Of a DNA stretch of 64,000 bases, positions 15,067 to 22,955 are shown one piece after another. Both the position numbers and the translations under genes were made by a program. The notes beneath the pieces are model-generated. The model was not told the origin of the DNA. It ran no database searches and worked only from the letters and a program-made list of their open reading frames with translations. Within the stretch, counting starts at the first letter, position 1. Each line of letters opens with the position of its first letter. The DNA comes from Phycisphaeraceae bacterium D3-23 (lineage in GTDB: Bacteria > Planctomycetota > Phycisphaerae > Phycisphaerales > Phycisphaeraceae): NCBI GenBank assembly GCA_039555135.1, contig CP114179.1:2852001-2916000 (forward strand), read 5' to 3'.

Positions 15067-16902
15067 TCAATAATCAAGGTCTTCACACGTAAACAGCCGG
15101 CGGGGGCGTTTGCTGAGCACGGTGCGGAGGATGCTGTTCATCGTGTTGGGATCGTTGTCGAAGCCGCCGTGGGTTTCGCTCCGTGTTTTGGCCGTTTGGA
15201 ACGCGCGGCCGTCGCTGTAATGGATGGTAAGGCGCTTGTGGGGTTCAAGTTCTTCAGAGTATTTTTCCATCCCGAGCAGCGGGGCCTTACGTTTTTCTTC
15301 GAAAGCGCGGGAGACGAGGTAGAGCAGTGATTTGCGGTACACCATGGTGACGGTGTCGTCGCGTTCGAGGCGATCGGTGAGGTTGTAGATGCACAGCTGG
15401 TCGATACCGAACTGGGATTGTCGAGCGGTGAGCAGGGGCTGGTAGATGTCTTCGTAGAGATCGATTGTCGCGGCCGGTGCCATGAGGGAGACGCTGGCGA
15501 CGCGTTTGATTTTTCCGATTTGTTTGAGGCGTTCGAGCAGATGCGCTATAAAGATCGCGCCGGTGCTGTGGCCGACGAGGTGGATCTTGCAGCGTTTGGA
15601 GGCGGGCTGCTCCGAGATAGCGCGGGCCATGAGTTCCAGGGTTTTGGTGCCGGCATTGCGCTTGTGGAAGGGCGATTGTGCACCGCTCTTCATCTCGCGC
15701 CAAAGCGCCCGGCCCGGCAGACGCGCTGCTTTTTCCACCAGCCAGTCGGACATATCGCTCATGGCCCCGACGCGCTGTGTGGTTTCGTTCCGCTTGCCGA
15801 AGACGACATCCTTGAGCTCTTCGCGGAGCCCGGTGTCGTACATGAAGTGGTAGGGGTAGATCTTGTTTTCTTTGTAGACGTCTTTCATCTTCAAGATCCG
15901 GCAGGCCGAGGCCTCGGGCTTGTTGAGCCCGCCGTGGGCATAGAAGAGCAGGTGTCTGTAGCCCTTGACGTTTTCGCGGAGGTGTTCGGCGGTCTCCGCG
16001 ACGTCGGTATCGTCCGACCAGTACTTCCCGAAGGGGTCGAACTGGCCGTCGTCGATGTGGACGAAGTGGCCGGCGATGCGTGAGCGGTTGGGGGAGATCG
16101 AGTAGCCGTGGATCGTTGCGGTGCCCTGCTTGAGTTCGTCGGCGCGGTGCCAGACCTGCGGGGTGGAGAGGGCGAGGCGGAGGACCCAGGCGTCGGTGAT
16201 GTTTTCGTGCCAGTCTTCGTAGGTCCACAGCGCGAGGCCGCGCTGCCCCCAGTCGGGGCCCCAGGAGTTCTGGACCCAAAACCCGGCCTCGTTGTAGCCG
16301 ACGATAGCGAAGGCGTGCCCGCCCTCCAGTGTGGCGCGGTGCGGGATCACGCCGTCTTTGATGTTCTCGTTGTCCCAGCCCGCGTGGACGTTGGCGGAGG
16401 CGAAGAGGACGTGGGCTTCGTTGATCGCGGTGTGGAAGTCGGAGATGCGGTGACGCAGGCGGTAGTACGCGCCGATGGTGTTCTTACGTGCGGCTTTGGC
16501 GCGCTTGACCGTCAGCCGGCCCTTGCGGTTGACGGCGTAGGGCCACTCGGCCTCGGTGCACACGCCGGTGTGGTGCCAGCCCTTAATGCCGCCCCGGCAG
16601 CTCGACCCCGAGTAGCGTTCGCCCTCCCACTCGTCGTGGCGCTTGGCCATCTCGTAGAGCATGCGGGCCGAGACCTGGGTCGGGTTGCGCCGCTGCTGGT
16701 TGAGCACATTGATCACCCCGGCCAATGCAAAGCCAACGCAAGCGCCCTCTTGCCCTTGGTCAAGGATCGGCTGGTTAACCGGCGGGTCGATCTCCTGCTT
16801 GATCTCGATCAGGCTCGGCTGGTAGGGCCAGTCGCGGATGTCCGGGATGTCGGGGCCCACATTGAGTTCGTGACCGTTGATCCTGTTGGGAGAGTCGCTC
16901 AT
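15067..16902 (-). CDS. Papain-like cysteine protease fused to alpha/beta hydrolase
   Basis: A 611-residue two-enzyme protein. Residues about 40-245 are a C1A papain-like domain: D-Q-G-Q-E-G-A-C-V-G-F-A with nucleophile Cys55, G-G-H-A-F-A-I-V-G-Y with His196, and V-Q-N-S-W-G-P-D-W-G with Asn212. Residues about 310-600 are an alpha/beta hydrolase: H-G-G-L oxyanion strand near 323-326, the elbow G-H-S-T-G with Ser446, and a late T-H-G-G His. No signal peptide is seen, so it may be cytoplasmic or leave by another route. The protease lacks an obvious long propeptide. I chose the ATG at 16902, where the conserved sequence begins; the open frame further upstream is the antisense of the sulfatase. 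Substrates unknown. Confidence 0.85.
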   Translation of the reverse strand: MSDSPNRINGHELNVGPDIPDIRDWPYQPSLIEIKQEIDPPVNQPILDQGQEGACVGFALAGVINVLNQQRRNPTQVSARMLYEMAKRHDEWEGERYSGSSCRGGIKGWHHTGVCTEAEWPYAVNRKGRLTVKRAKAARKNTIGAYYRLRHRISDFHTAINEAHVLFASANVHAGWDNENIKDGVIPHRATLEGGHAFAIVGYNEAGFWVQNSWGPDWGQRGLALWTYEDWHENITDAWVLRLALSTPQVWHRADELKQGTATIHGYSISPNRSRIAGHFVHIDDGQFDPFGKYWSDDTDVAETAEHLRENVKGYRHLLFYAHGGLNKPEASACRILKMKDVYKENKIYPYHFMYDTGLREELKDVVFGKRNETTQRVGAMSDMSDWLVEKAARLPGRALWREMKSGAQSPFHKRNAGTKTLELMARAISEQPASKRCKIHLVGHSTGAIFIAHLLERLKQIGKIKRVASVSLMAPAATIDLYEDIYQPLLTARQSQFGIDQLCIYNLTDRLERDDTVTMVYRKSLLYLVSRAFEEKRKAPLLGMEKYSEELEPHKRLTIHYSDGRAFQTAKTRSETHGGFDNDPNTMNSILRTVLSKRPRRLFTCEDLDY

Positions 16903-17141
16903 GGGTTTCTTTCGCTTGAGAATCGGTATAAAGAAGACGGGATTTGGAGCGGGTGGCGGACGGCGTGAAATGTTTGACACGATGCGAGAGGTGAGTTGCG
17001 TGCTATCGCGGGACGGCCCACCGCCATCATGCGGCGGGCACAGGATGACGTCAAGCGTTTTTGAAAGGTTTTTTGATGTCGGGTTGGCGCGTAGGCCCGC
17101 TTGTGGCTTCGTCCAAACCGGGGGATCATGCGAGTCACTAT

Positions 17142-17145
17142 GGAG
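17142..17145 (+). promoter_or_regulatory. Ribosome-binding site deciding the sulfatase start
   Basis: GGAG lies six bases before the ATG at 17152, which favours this start over in-frame ATGs at 17128 and 17140. The signal peptide then begins at once. Confidence 0.6.
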
Positions 17146-17151
17146 ACCCTG

Positions 17152-18846
17152 ATGAACTGTATTCGTTTTCTGCTCGGGTTCATGCTCCTTGTCAGTATCG
17201 CGCCGCAGGCGATCGCTCAGGACGCCCCGCGTCCCAACATCGTCTGGCTCGTCGTCGAAGACATGAGCCCCTGGCTGGCGTGCTACGGCGACGACACTGT
17301 GCCCACACCGAACATCGATCGCCTCGCACGGGAGGGCTTGCTGTACGAAAACGCGTTTGCGACCTCGCCCGTCTGCGCCCCGGCCCGGTCGTCGCTCATC
17401 ACCGGCATGTACGCGACGCGGATCGGCTCGATGCAGATGCGCAATAACAGCCCGAGCCGGACCGCGCTCGAGGCGAACCCCGAGGCCTACGCCGAGATCC
17501 CGGGCTACCAGGCCGTGCCCCCCACGTTTGTCCGCTGCTTCCCCGAGCACCTCCGCGCGGCGGGTTACTACTGCACCAACAACAGCAAGCAGGACTACCA
17601 GTTCCGTTGCCCCGTCGGCGTGTGGGACGCGTCGAGCGGACAGGCGCACTGGCGCAACCGCGACGACGGGCAGCCGTTCTTTGCCGTCTTCAACCACAGC
17701 GGGACACACGAGAGCCAGGCCTTCCCGGAGTCTCGGCGTCGGCCCGAGGTCGTCGCGCCCGAGGAGGTGCCGATCCCGCCGTTCTACCCCGACACGCCCG
17801 CCGTGCGCGATGCGCTGGCCCGCACTTACAACAACATCGCCGCGATGGATGTCTGGGTCGGGAACAAACTCAAAGAGCTGGAAGACGCCGGGCTGCTTGA
17901 CGACACCATCGTGATGTTCTATTCCGACCACGGCGTCGGGCTGCCGCGGGGCAAGCGATCCTGCTACGACACCGGCACCCGTGTCCCGCTGATCATACGG
18001 TTCCCCGACGGCGCAGATGCGGGGACGACCGACGCCACCGTTGTCAGCTTCGTTGACTTCGGCCCGACCGTGCTGTCCCTCGCGGGTGTTGAGCCGGACG
18101 ATCGGCTCGACGGCACGCCGTTCCTCGGCGCGTTTGCCTACGAGCGCGACGACTTCCGCAAGGGCTACGCCTACAGCCACGCCGACCGGTTCGACGCCGT
18201 GTACGACCGGGTGCGGAGCGTGAGCGATGGGCGGTACCGCTATGTGCGCAACTACATCACGGACGAGCCCTACCTCATCGCCAACGCCTACCGCGAGCGG
18301 ATCCCGATGACGACCGACCTGTACGCGCTGCGCGAGCCCGGCGCGCTGGTGACACCCGAGCAGTGGCAGATGGCAGTGACCCAGCGGCCCGAAGAAGAGT
18401 TCTACGACACGCAGAACGACCCGTGGGAGGTCCACAACCTCGCGGCCGACCCGTCCCATACCCAGCGGATGCACGCGATGCGCGAGGCGCTCGGGGCGTG
18501 GATCGAGGACACCGGCGACCTCGGGTTTGTGCTGCCCGAGACGGTGCTGGTACGTGAACACCTCTGGCCCCCCGACGGTGAGCAGCCGACGACCGCCCGG
18601 CCCGAGGTCGACTACGAGATCATCCCCAACGCCGGCGGGATGTTCTACCGTTTCTCGATCTCCTGCGAGACCGAAGGCGCGTCGATCGCCTACCGGCTGG
18701 GCACGAGCCGGCGTGAGATGGGCCCGTGGCGGGTGTACACCGGCGGGACGATCGACACGCCGGGCAGCGTCCGCTTCCTCGAGGTCAACACCCACCGCAT
18801 CGGCTACAAGCCCAGCGAGCAGGGCACGCTACTGGGGGGCGAGTAG
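17152..18846 (+). CDS. Secreted formylglycine-dependent sulfatase
   Basis: Hydrolyses sulfate esters, probably on polysaccharides, outside the cytoplasm. A signal peptide (1-22, ending A-I-A-Q) precedes [12 protein letters not shown] with the metal-binding Asp. The maturation motif is Cys75-A-P-A-R79 (C-x-P-x-R), whose Cys must be converted to formylglycine. [12 protein letters not shown] supplies later metal and sulfate ligands. At 564 residues it fits family S1. The C-terminal ~70 residues form an extra beta domain. No sulfatase-maturing enzyme lies in the window. dtd starts two bases after the stop, so they share a transcript. Confidence 0.92.
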   Translation: MNCIRFLLGFMLLVSIAPQAIAQDAPRPNIVWLVVEDMSPWLACYGDDTVPTPNIDRLAREGLLYENAFATSPVCAPARSSLITGMYATRIGSMQMRNNSPSRTALEANPEAYAEIPGYQAVPPTFVRCFPEHLRAAGYYCTNNSKQDYQFRCPVGVWDASSGQAHWRNRDDGQPFFAVFNHSGTHESQAFPESRRRPEVVAPEEVPIPPFYPDTPAVRDALARTYNNIAAMDVWVGNKLKELEDAGLLDDTIVMFYSDHGVGLPRGKRSCYDTGTRVPLIIRFPDGADAGTTDATVVSFVDFGPTVLSLAGVEPDDRLDGTPFLGAFAYERDDFRKGYAYSHADRFDAVYDRVRSVSDGRYRYVRNYITDEPYLIANAYRERIPMTTDLYALREPGALVTPEQWQMAVTQRPEEEFYDTQNDPWEVHNLAADPSHTQRMHAMREALGAWIEDTGDLGFVLPETVLVREHLWPPDGEQPTTARPEVDYEIIPNAGGMFYRFSISCETEGASIAYRLGTSRREMGPWRVYTGGTIDTPGSVRFLEVNTHRIGYKPSEQGTLLGGE

Positions 18847-18847
18847 C

Positions 18848-19294
18848 GTGCGGGTGCTCCTGCAGCGGGTAACGCACGCGTCGGTGGTGGTCGAAGGCGA
18901 AACCGTCGGCGCGATCGGGCGTGGCTACCTCCTGCTGGTCGGCGTCGGCCACGACGATACCTCCGGAACCGTGGACCGGCTGGCAAGAAAAATCGTCAAC
19001 CTCCGGCTGTTCCCCAACGACGACGGCAAGTTCGACCGCTCGCTGCTCGATGTCCGCGGCGCGGCGCTCGTCGTGTCGCAGTTCACGCTGATGGGCAATA
19101 CGAAGAAGGGGAATCGGCCCAGCTTCATCGACGCCGCCAAGCCCGAGGTCGCGTCGCCGCTGTGCGACTACTTCGTGGAGGCGCTACGCAAGCTCGGCGT
19201 ATCGCGCGTCGAGACAGGGCGGTTCGGGGCGCAGATGGAGGTGTCGCTTTGCAATGACGGGCCGGTGACGTTGTGGCTGGATAGCGAGGCGTAA
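18848..19294 (+). CDS. dtd: D-aminoacyl-tRNA deacylase
   Basis: Removes D-amino acids (and glycine from tRNA-Ala) from mischarged tRNAs, a cytosolic proofreading step. The 148-residue protein has the family signatures [17 protein letters not shown] and [11 protein letters not shown]. The start is GTG at 18848, immediately followed by the conserved R-V-L-L-Q-R-V; GGGGGGCGAG upstream may serve as ribosome-binding site. Translational coupling to the sulfatase is likely, although the functions are unrelated. Confidence 0.95.
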   Translation: MRVLLQRVTHASVVVEGETVGAIGRGYLLLVGVGHDDTSGTVDRLARKIVNLRLFPNDDGKFDRSLLDVRGAALVVSQFTLMGNTKKGNRPSFIDAAKPEVASPLCDYFVEALRKLGVSRVETGRFGAQMEVSLCNDGPVTLWLDSEA

Positions 19295-19299
19295 ATTCC

Positions 19300-19402
19300 G
19301 GGTGCCACACAACTGCCTTGTTCGGAGGGCTGCTGTGTGCGGATGAAACAAGTGTGGTTCCAACACAGCACACAGCAGCCCTTCGGGCAGTTGTGTGGCA
19401 CC
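19300..19402. repeat. Palindrome family B, copy 1
   Basis: GGGTGCCACACAACTGCC pairs with GGGCAGTTGTGTGGCACC; inner arms GGGCTGCTGTGTGC / CACACAGCAGCCC complete an almost full-length hairpin. It separates convergent dtd and lepB. Other copies: 47557-47665, 56606-56709 and a half copy at 60655-60696. Confidence 0.9.
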
Positions 19403-19450
19403 GAGCGTGTTGGCGGGTATCGTCGCGGACTTCTCCCCCCACCCTACGCA

Positions 19451-21052
19451 TCAATCCAGGCCGTGGAACCATCGGGACCAGTTGGGCTTGAGGTCGCGGA
19501 TGCGGCCGTGGAACGAAGCGGGGATGGCGATCGCTTCGCCGGTGATCTCGCTGCGCATCACGGGTCCGAAGTAGCGCGAGTCGTGTGAGTTGTTGCGGTT
19601 GTCGCCGACCATGTAGTACTCGTTTTCGCCGAGCGTGACGGGCCCGAAGCTGGACATGATGAGGTCGCGGAGGATTGTGAAACGCTGGATCAGGTTGCGT
19701 TGCGCCTGGGTTTGCACCTGCGCGGACCCGGCGATGAAGCCCGCCTCCGCCAGGGCGACCTGCATCTGCTCGGCGTTGGCGGGCTCGCCGTCGATGAGCC
19801 AGGAATGGCCCTCGACGCCGATCGACGTGCCGTTGAAGTCGAACGGGCCTTTCTCGGCGATCGGACGGAGGTAGGCCTCGGCGAATTCGTTATGGCTGAC
19901 CGACTCGCCGTCGATGAAGGGCTCGCCGCCGATGATCGCGAGGTGGACGAAGCCCTCGCCGATGCCGGCCCGCAGGCGCTCGATCGGGATGCCCTCGCCC
20001 TGGATGCGGTAGAAGATGCCGTCGTCCTCGTCGAACCGCCGGACGCCAAGCTCGCGGTTGTCTTCGATGCTCAGGTTCACGACGCCGTCGATGGCGAAGA
20101 TCTCCTGACCACCGGGCATGCGGACCATGCCCCAGCTTTCGATCCAACGTCGGCGGATGTGCTGGATCGACCGGGTCTCGCCGAGGATCGTTTCTGCGCG
20201 GTCTTCGGTCTGCCGTTCGATATCGACGCCGTTTTGGTCCTTGCCAACGATCGTGCGGTTGGCGGGGAAGGTGCTCGTATCGACATACGTCGCGGTGGTG
20301 GGCGAGCCGTCGGCGGGGGTCAGGGTCATGACGCCGCCGCGGATCTCGATCGTGTCGCCGGGCTCGGCGACGATACGTTTGACCATGCGGATGCCGGTGG
20401 ACGGGTTCCAGAACGTGACGATCTCGCCGCGTGACGGCCTGCCCCACTGCCAGCTCGGGATCCCGTCGAGCGGGTTGTCCCACTGGAGGGGCGTAAAGGG
20501 TACGCCGATCTTCGGCCCGGACATCGGGGCCTGCAGCGCGTAGGCCATTTTGTTGACGAGGATACGGTCGCCGACCAGGATCGTGGGCTCCATCGAGCCC
20601 GAGGGCACATCATTCCAGTCCAGGAGTGTGGAGCGGAGAATGACGACGATGAGGATGACCGAGCCGACGGGCTTGACCCACTTGTGCCAGAAGTAGGCCC
20701 GGAACGAGCCGTGCTCGCGGATCGATTCGCGGAGCTGGTTGACCGTCGTGTGCCAGTAGTACGAGAAGTAGTTGTCGTACTTGGCGCGTTCTTTTTCTTG
20801 TTCGAGCTTGTGCTTTTCCTTGCGCTCTTTGCGGGTGAGCTTGGGTGCGTCTTGATCCGCCGGCTCGTCGTTGCCTTTGGCTACGACCTTGTCGTCGTCG
20901 GCAGATTCCGCAAGCGACGGGGCTTCACCCATATCGCCTGCTTCGCTATCGCTATCGCCCTCGCCGACGACGGCGTCGATGAGTTTGCTCACGCGGTCGT
21001 CTTCGCCTTCGGGTCGGTCGGGCGGCGTGGATGGGTCGGGCGTCTGGGTCAT
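19451..21052 (-). CDS. lepB: Signal peptidase I with large insertion
   Basis: Membrane serine protease that removes signal peptides. The catalytic dyad is Ser153 (P-S-G-S-M) and Lys225 (V-K-R-I-V-A-E-P-G-D), and the late box is G-D-N-R-N-N-S-H-D-S-R. One membrane helix (about 128-143) precedes the Ser. At 533 residues it is about twice the usual size. The first ~125 residues are a charged cytoplasmic extension with a Lys/Glu coiled stretch, and about 190 residues are inserted between the Lys box and the late box. Large LepB insertions occur in planctomycetes. The start ATG has a possible -10 (TACAAT) about 40 bases upstream. Confidence 0.92.
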   Translation of the reverse strand: MTQTPDPSTPPDRPEGEDDRVSKLIDAVVGEGDSDSEAGDMGEAPSLAESADDDKVVAKGNDEPADQDAPKLTRKERKEKHKLEQEKERAKYDNYFSYYWHTTVNQLRESIREHGSFRAYFWHKWVKPVGSVILIVVILRSTLLDWNDVPSGSMEPTILVGDRILVNKMAYALQAPMSGPKIGVPFTPLQWDNPLDGIPSWQWGRPSRGEIVTFWNPSTGIRMVKRIVAEPGDTIEIRGGVMTLTPADGSPTTATYVDTSTFPANRTIVGKDQNGVDIERQTEDRAETILGETRSIQHIRRRWIESWGMVRMPGGQEIFAIDGVVNLSIEDNRELGVRRFDEDDGIFYRIQGEGIPIERLRAGIGEGFVHLAIIGGEPFIDGESVSHNEFAEAYLRPIAEKGPFDFNGTSIGVEGHSWLIDGEPANAEQMQVALAEAGFIAGSAQVQTQAQRNLIQRFTILRDLIMSSFGPVTLGENEYYMVGDNRNNSHDSRYFGPVMRSEITGEAIAIPASFHGRIRDLKPNWSRWFHGLD

Positions 21053-21077
21053 GCATCAAGCTCGGATGTTCGGACGA

Positions 21078-21791
21078 TCACGGGGCCAGAGATTGTATCG
21101 GCTCATCCGCGTGGGCTGATGGGTCGGGCGCGTCGGTTTCCGGCCGGAGCAGGTCGGCGCGGGGCACGACGCGCGTGCCGCCGTCCGGGGTGGTTTCCTC
21201 GGCTTCGAGGTGGTAGGCGGTGACATGCTGGCCCGCGTATCGGCCGTCGAGGATGACGGTGTCGAGGTGGATGGCGGTCTGGGTGTTGCCCAGATCGACG
21301 CTTACATCCGGGAACTGCACGCGGGTCCCGGCCGGGATCACCGCGGCGATGTCGGGGTAGGCCGCGGGGTCGGCGTGGTACTGGGCGAGGGTCGGCGTGT
21401 AGCGGCGGTTGGGCGTGCCCGGCGGGAGGTCGTCCCGGCTCGGGTAGAGCACGATCGCCATCGCGGTGGTTCGGCCGACGAAGAGGTCACGCTGGAGGAT
21501 GTAGACCGTGTCGGGGTCGAAGCCGTGGTCGAGCTGCGACGTCTGCGCATCCTGCAGCGTGCCGGCGAGCTGGACGTTGAACAGTTTGGTGAGTCCCCAG
21601 CCCAGCAGCACGGCGACGACGAGGAAGATGCCGACGCCGACGAGCGGCCCGCCGAGCATGTCGCGGGACGGGCGATTTGGCGATTTGGTGATCTGGCGAT
21701 CTGGCGAATTGCTGTGCGGCTCACCTGATTGCACATTGGACGCCGCTTGAGCCGACTTACCACCTTCATCACTCGGGCGCGTCTCGTTCAC
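21078..21791 (-). CDS. Single-pass membrane protein, unknown
   Basis: A 237-residue protein. A polar N-terminus of about 45 residues leads to one membrane helix (about 51-70, G-V-G-I-F-L-V-V-A-V-L-L-G-W). A soluble, probably periplasmic, beta-rich domain of ~165 residues follows, with no motif I recognise. The start is GTG at 21791, supported by TAGGAACCG upstream. Residues about 30-42 (N-S-P-D-R-Q-I-T-K-S-P-N-R) are encoded by an 8-bp tandem repeat that forms one arm of the family K palindrome, so part of the N-terminus is repeat-derived. It lies between lepB and ftsY on the same strand, which hints at a secretion-linked role. Confidence 0.65.
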   Translation of the reverse strand: MNETRPSDEGGKSAQAASNVQSGEPHSNSPDRQITKSPNRPSRDMLGGPLVGVGIFLVVAVLLGWGLTKLFNVQLAGTLQDAQTSQLDHGFDPDTVYILQRDLFVGRTTAMAIVLYPSRDDLPPGTPNRRYTPTLAQYHADPAAYPDIAAVIPAGTRVQFPDVSVDLGNTQTAIHLDTVILDGRYAGQHVTAYHLEAEETTPDGGTRVVPRADLLRPETDAPDPSAHADEPIQSLAP

Positions 21792-21841
21792 CGGTTCCTA
21801 CTTCGCCAAATCACCCAATCACGAAATCGCCAAATCTCTAC
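21668..21841. repeat. Dyad of 8-bp tandem repeats (family K)
   Basis: GATTTGGC / GATCTGGC units (about 21675-21711) face inverted CGCCAAATC / CCAATCACG units (about 21804-21838) across a ~95-base loop. One arm is inside the coding start of the membrane protein, and the other ends at the ftsY stop codon. Confidence 0.7.
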
Positions 21842-22767
21842 ACCTCGAACATCGCTTCGACGAATCGCGCGGGGTCGAAGGGCTCTACGTCGTCGGGGGT
21901 TTCGCCCACGCCGATGAACTTGACGGGGAGGTTGAGCAGCTCGCGGATAGCGATGACGATGCCGCCGCGTGCGCTGCCGTCGAGCTTGGAGAGGAAGATG
22001 CCGGTGACGTCGGTGGACTGCGCGAACTCGCGGGCCTGGTTGACGCCGTTCTGGCCGGTGGTCGCATCGATAACGAGCAGGACTTCGTGGGGTGCGCCCG
22101 GGAGTTGTTTCTCGACGACGCGGCGGATCTTGGCGAGCTGGTCCATCAGGTGCGACTGCGTGTGCAGCCGGCCTGCGGTGTCGAGGATGAGGACATCGGC
22201 CTTGCGCGCGATCGCGGCCTGGGTCGCGTCGAACGCCACCGCTGCGGGGTCGCCGCCCTGCTGGCCCTTGACGACCTCGACGCCCAGCCGGCCCGACCAG
22301 ACCTCGAGCTGCTCGACCGCCGCGGCGCGGAAGGTGTCGCACGCGCCCAGCAGGACGCTGTGCCCCTCGTCGCGCAGGGACTTGCAGATCTTCGCGATCG
22401 AGGTCGTCTTGCCCGCGCCGTTGATCCCACAGACGAGGATCACCGTGGGCCCCTGGTCCGGGGGGGCCATGCGGAGCGTGCGGTCTTCTTCGGGGAAGTA
22501 GGCGGTGAGCTGGCTCTTGAGGTCGCGCAGCGCGTCGTCGCCGGTGTTGATCTCGCCGCGCTCCCACGCGGCCTCGATGTCTTTGCGCAGCTCGATCGCG
22601 GTCTTGATGCCGATGTCTGCCTGGATCATGGCCTTCTCCAGGTCGCGCAGCAGTTGTTTGGACAGCGGCTTGCCCGAGAGGATCGTGGTGATGGCAACGC
22701 CCGTGCCCTCGCGCGTCTTGCGCAGGCCTTTGGCGAGCTTATCGATGGTGGAGCGGAAGAGTCCCAT
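21838..22767 (-). CDS. ftsY: Signal recognition particle receptor
   Basis: GTPase that docks SRP-bound ribosomes at the membrane. The 309-residue NG domain has the P-loop G-I-N-G-A-G-K-T-T at 114-122, D-T-F-R-A-A-A, D-T-A-G-R-L and the guanine motif S-K-L-D (usually T-K-L-D). The acidic A domain of E. coli FtsY is absent, as in many bacteria; the N-terminus is short and mildly amphipathic. I chose the ATG at 22767, where the conserved F-R-S-T-I-D-K-L begins. The sequence upstream runs into a palindrome. Proximity to lepB suggests a protein-export neighbourhood. Confidence 0.95.
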   Translation of the reverse strand: MGLFRSTIDKLAKGLRKTREGTGVAITTILSGKPLSKQLLRDLEKAMIQADIGIKTAIELRKDIEAAWERGEINTGDDALRDLKSQLTAYFPEEDRTLRMAPPDQGPTVILVCGINGAGKTTSIAKICKSLRDEGHSVLLGACDTFRAAAVEQLEVWSGRLGVEVVKGQQGGDPAAVAFDATQAAIARKADVLILDTAGRLHTQSHLMDQLAKIRRVVEKQLPGAPHEVLLVIDATTGQNGVNQAREFAQSTDVTGIFLSKLDGSARGGIVIAIRELLNLPVKFIGVGETPDDVEPFDPARFVEAMFEV

Positions 22768-22823
22768 GAGCCCCGTAGGGTAGGGCGGATCGCGCGACGA
22801 GGCCAGCGGGCTGTCCGGGGGTC

Positions 22824-22952
22824 GTGGTTCACTCTGAGAGGTGGGGCGGGCATCTTGCCCGCCATCACGGGGCAGCCGTGAATCACGTGTGTTCTCAGGC
22901 CTACGGCCTGACGGCGGGCTGGAAGCCCGCCCCACCTTTCAGACTGACCCAC
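22824..22952. repeat. Palindrome family A, copy 2
   Basis: GTGGTTCACTCTGAGAGGTGG faces CCACCTTTCAGACTGACCCAC; the inner GGCGGGC...GCCCGCC hairpins match copy 1 (13339-13472) closely. The loops differ. It lies between ftsY and the second sulfatase gene. Confidence 0.85.
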
Positions 22953-22955
22953 TAT

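Noticed and set aside
16903-18795. Long minus-strand open frame continuing upstream of the protease-hydrolase fusion
   Set aside because: It is antisense to a well-supported sulfatase, has a low-complexity Val/Arg/Gly translation, and the conserved protease sequence begins at the ATG at 16902.
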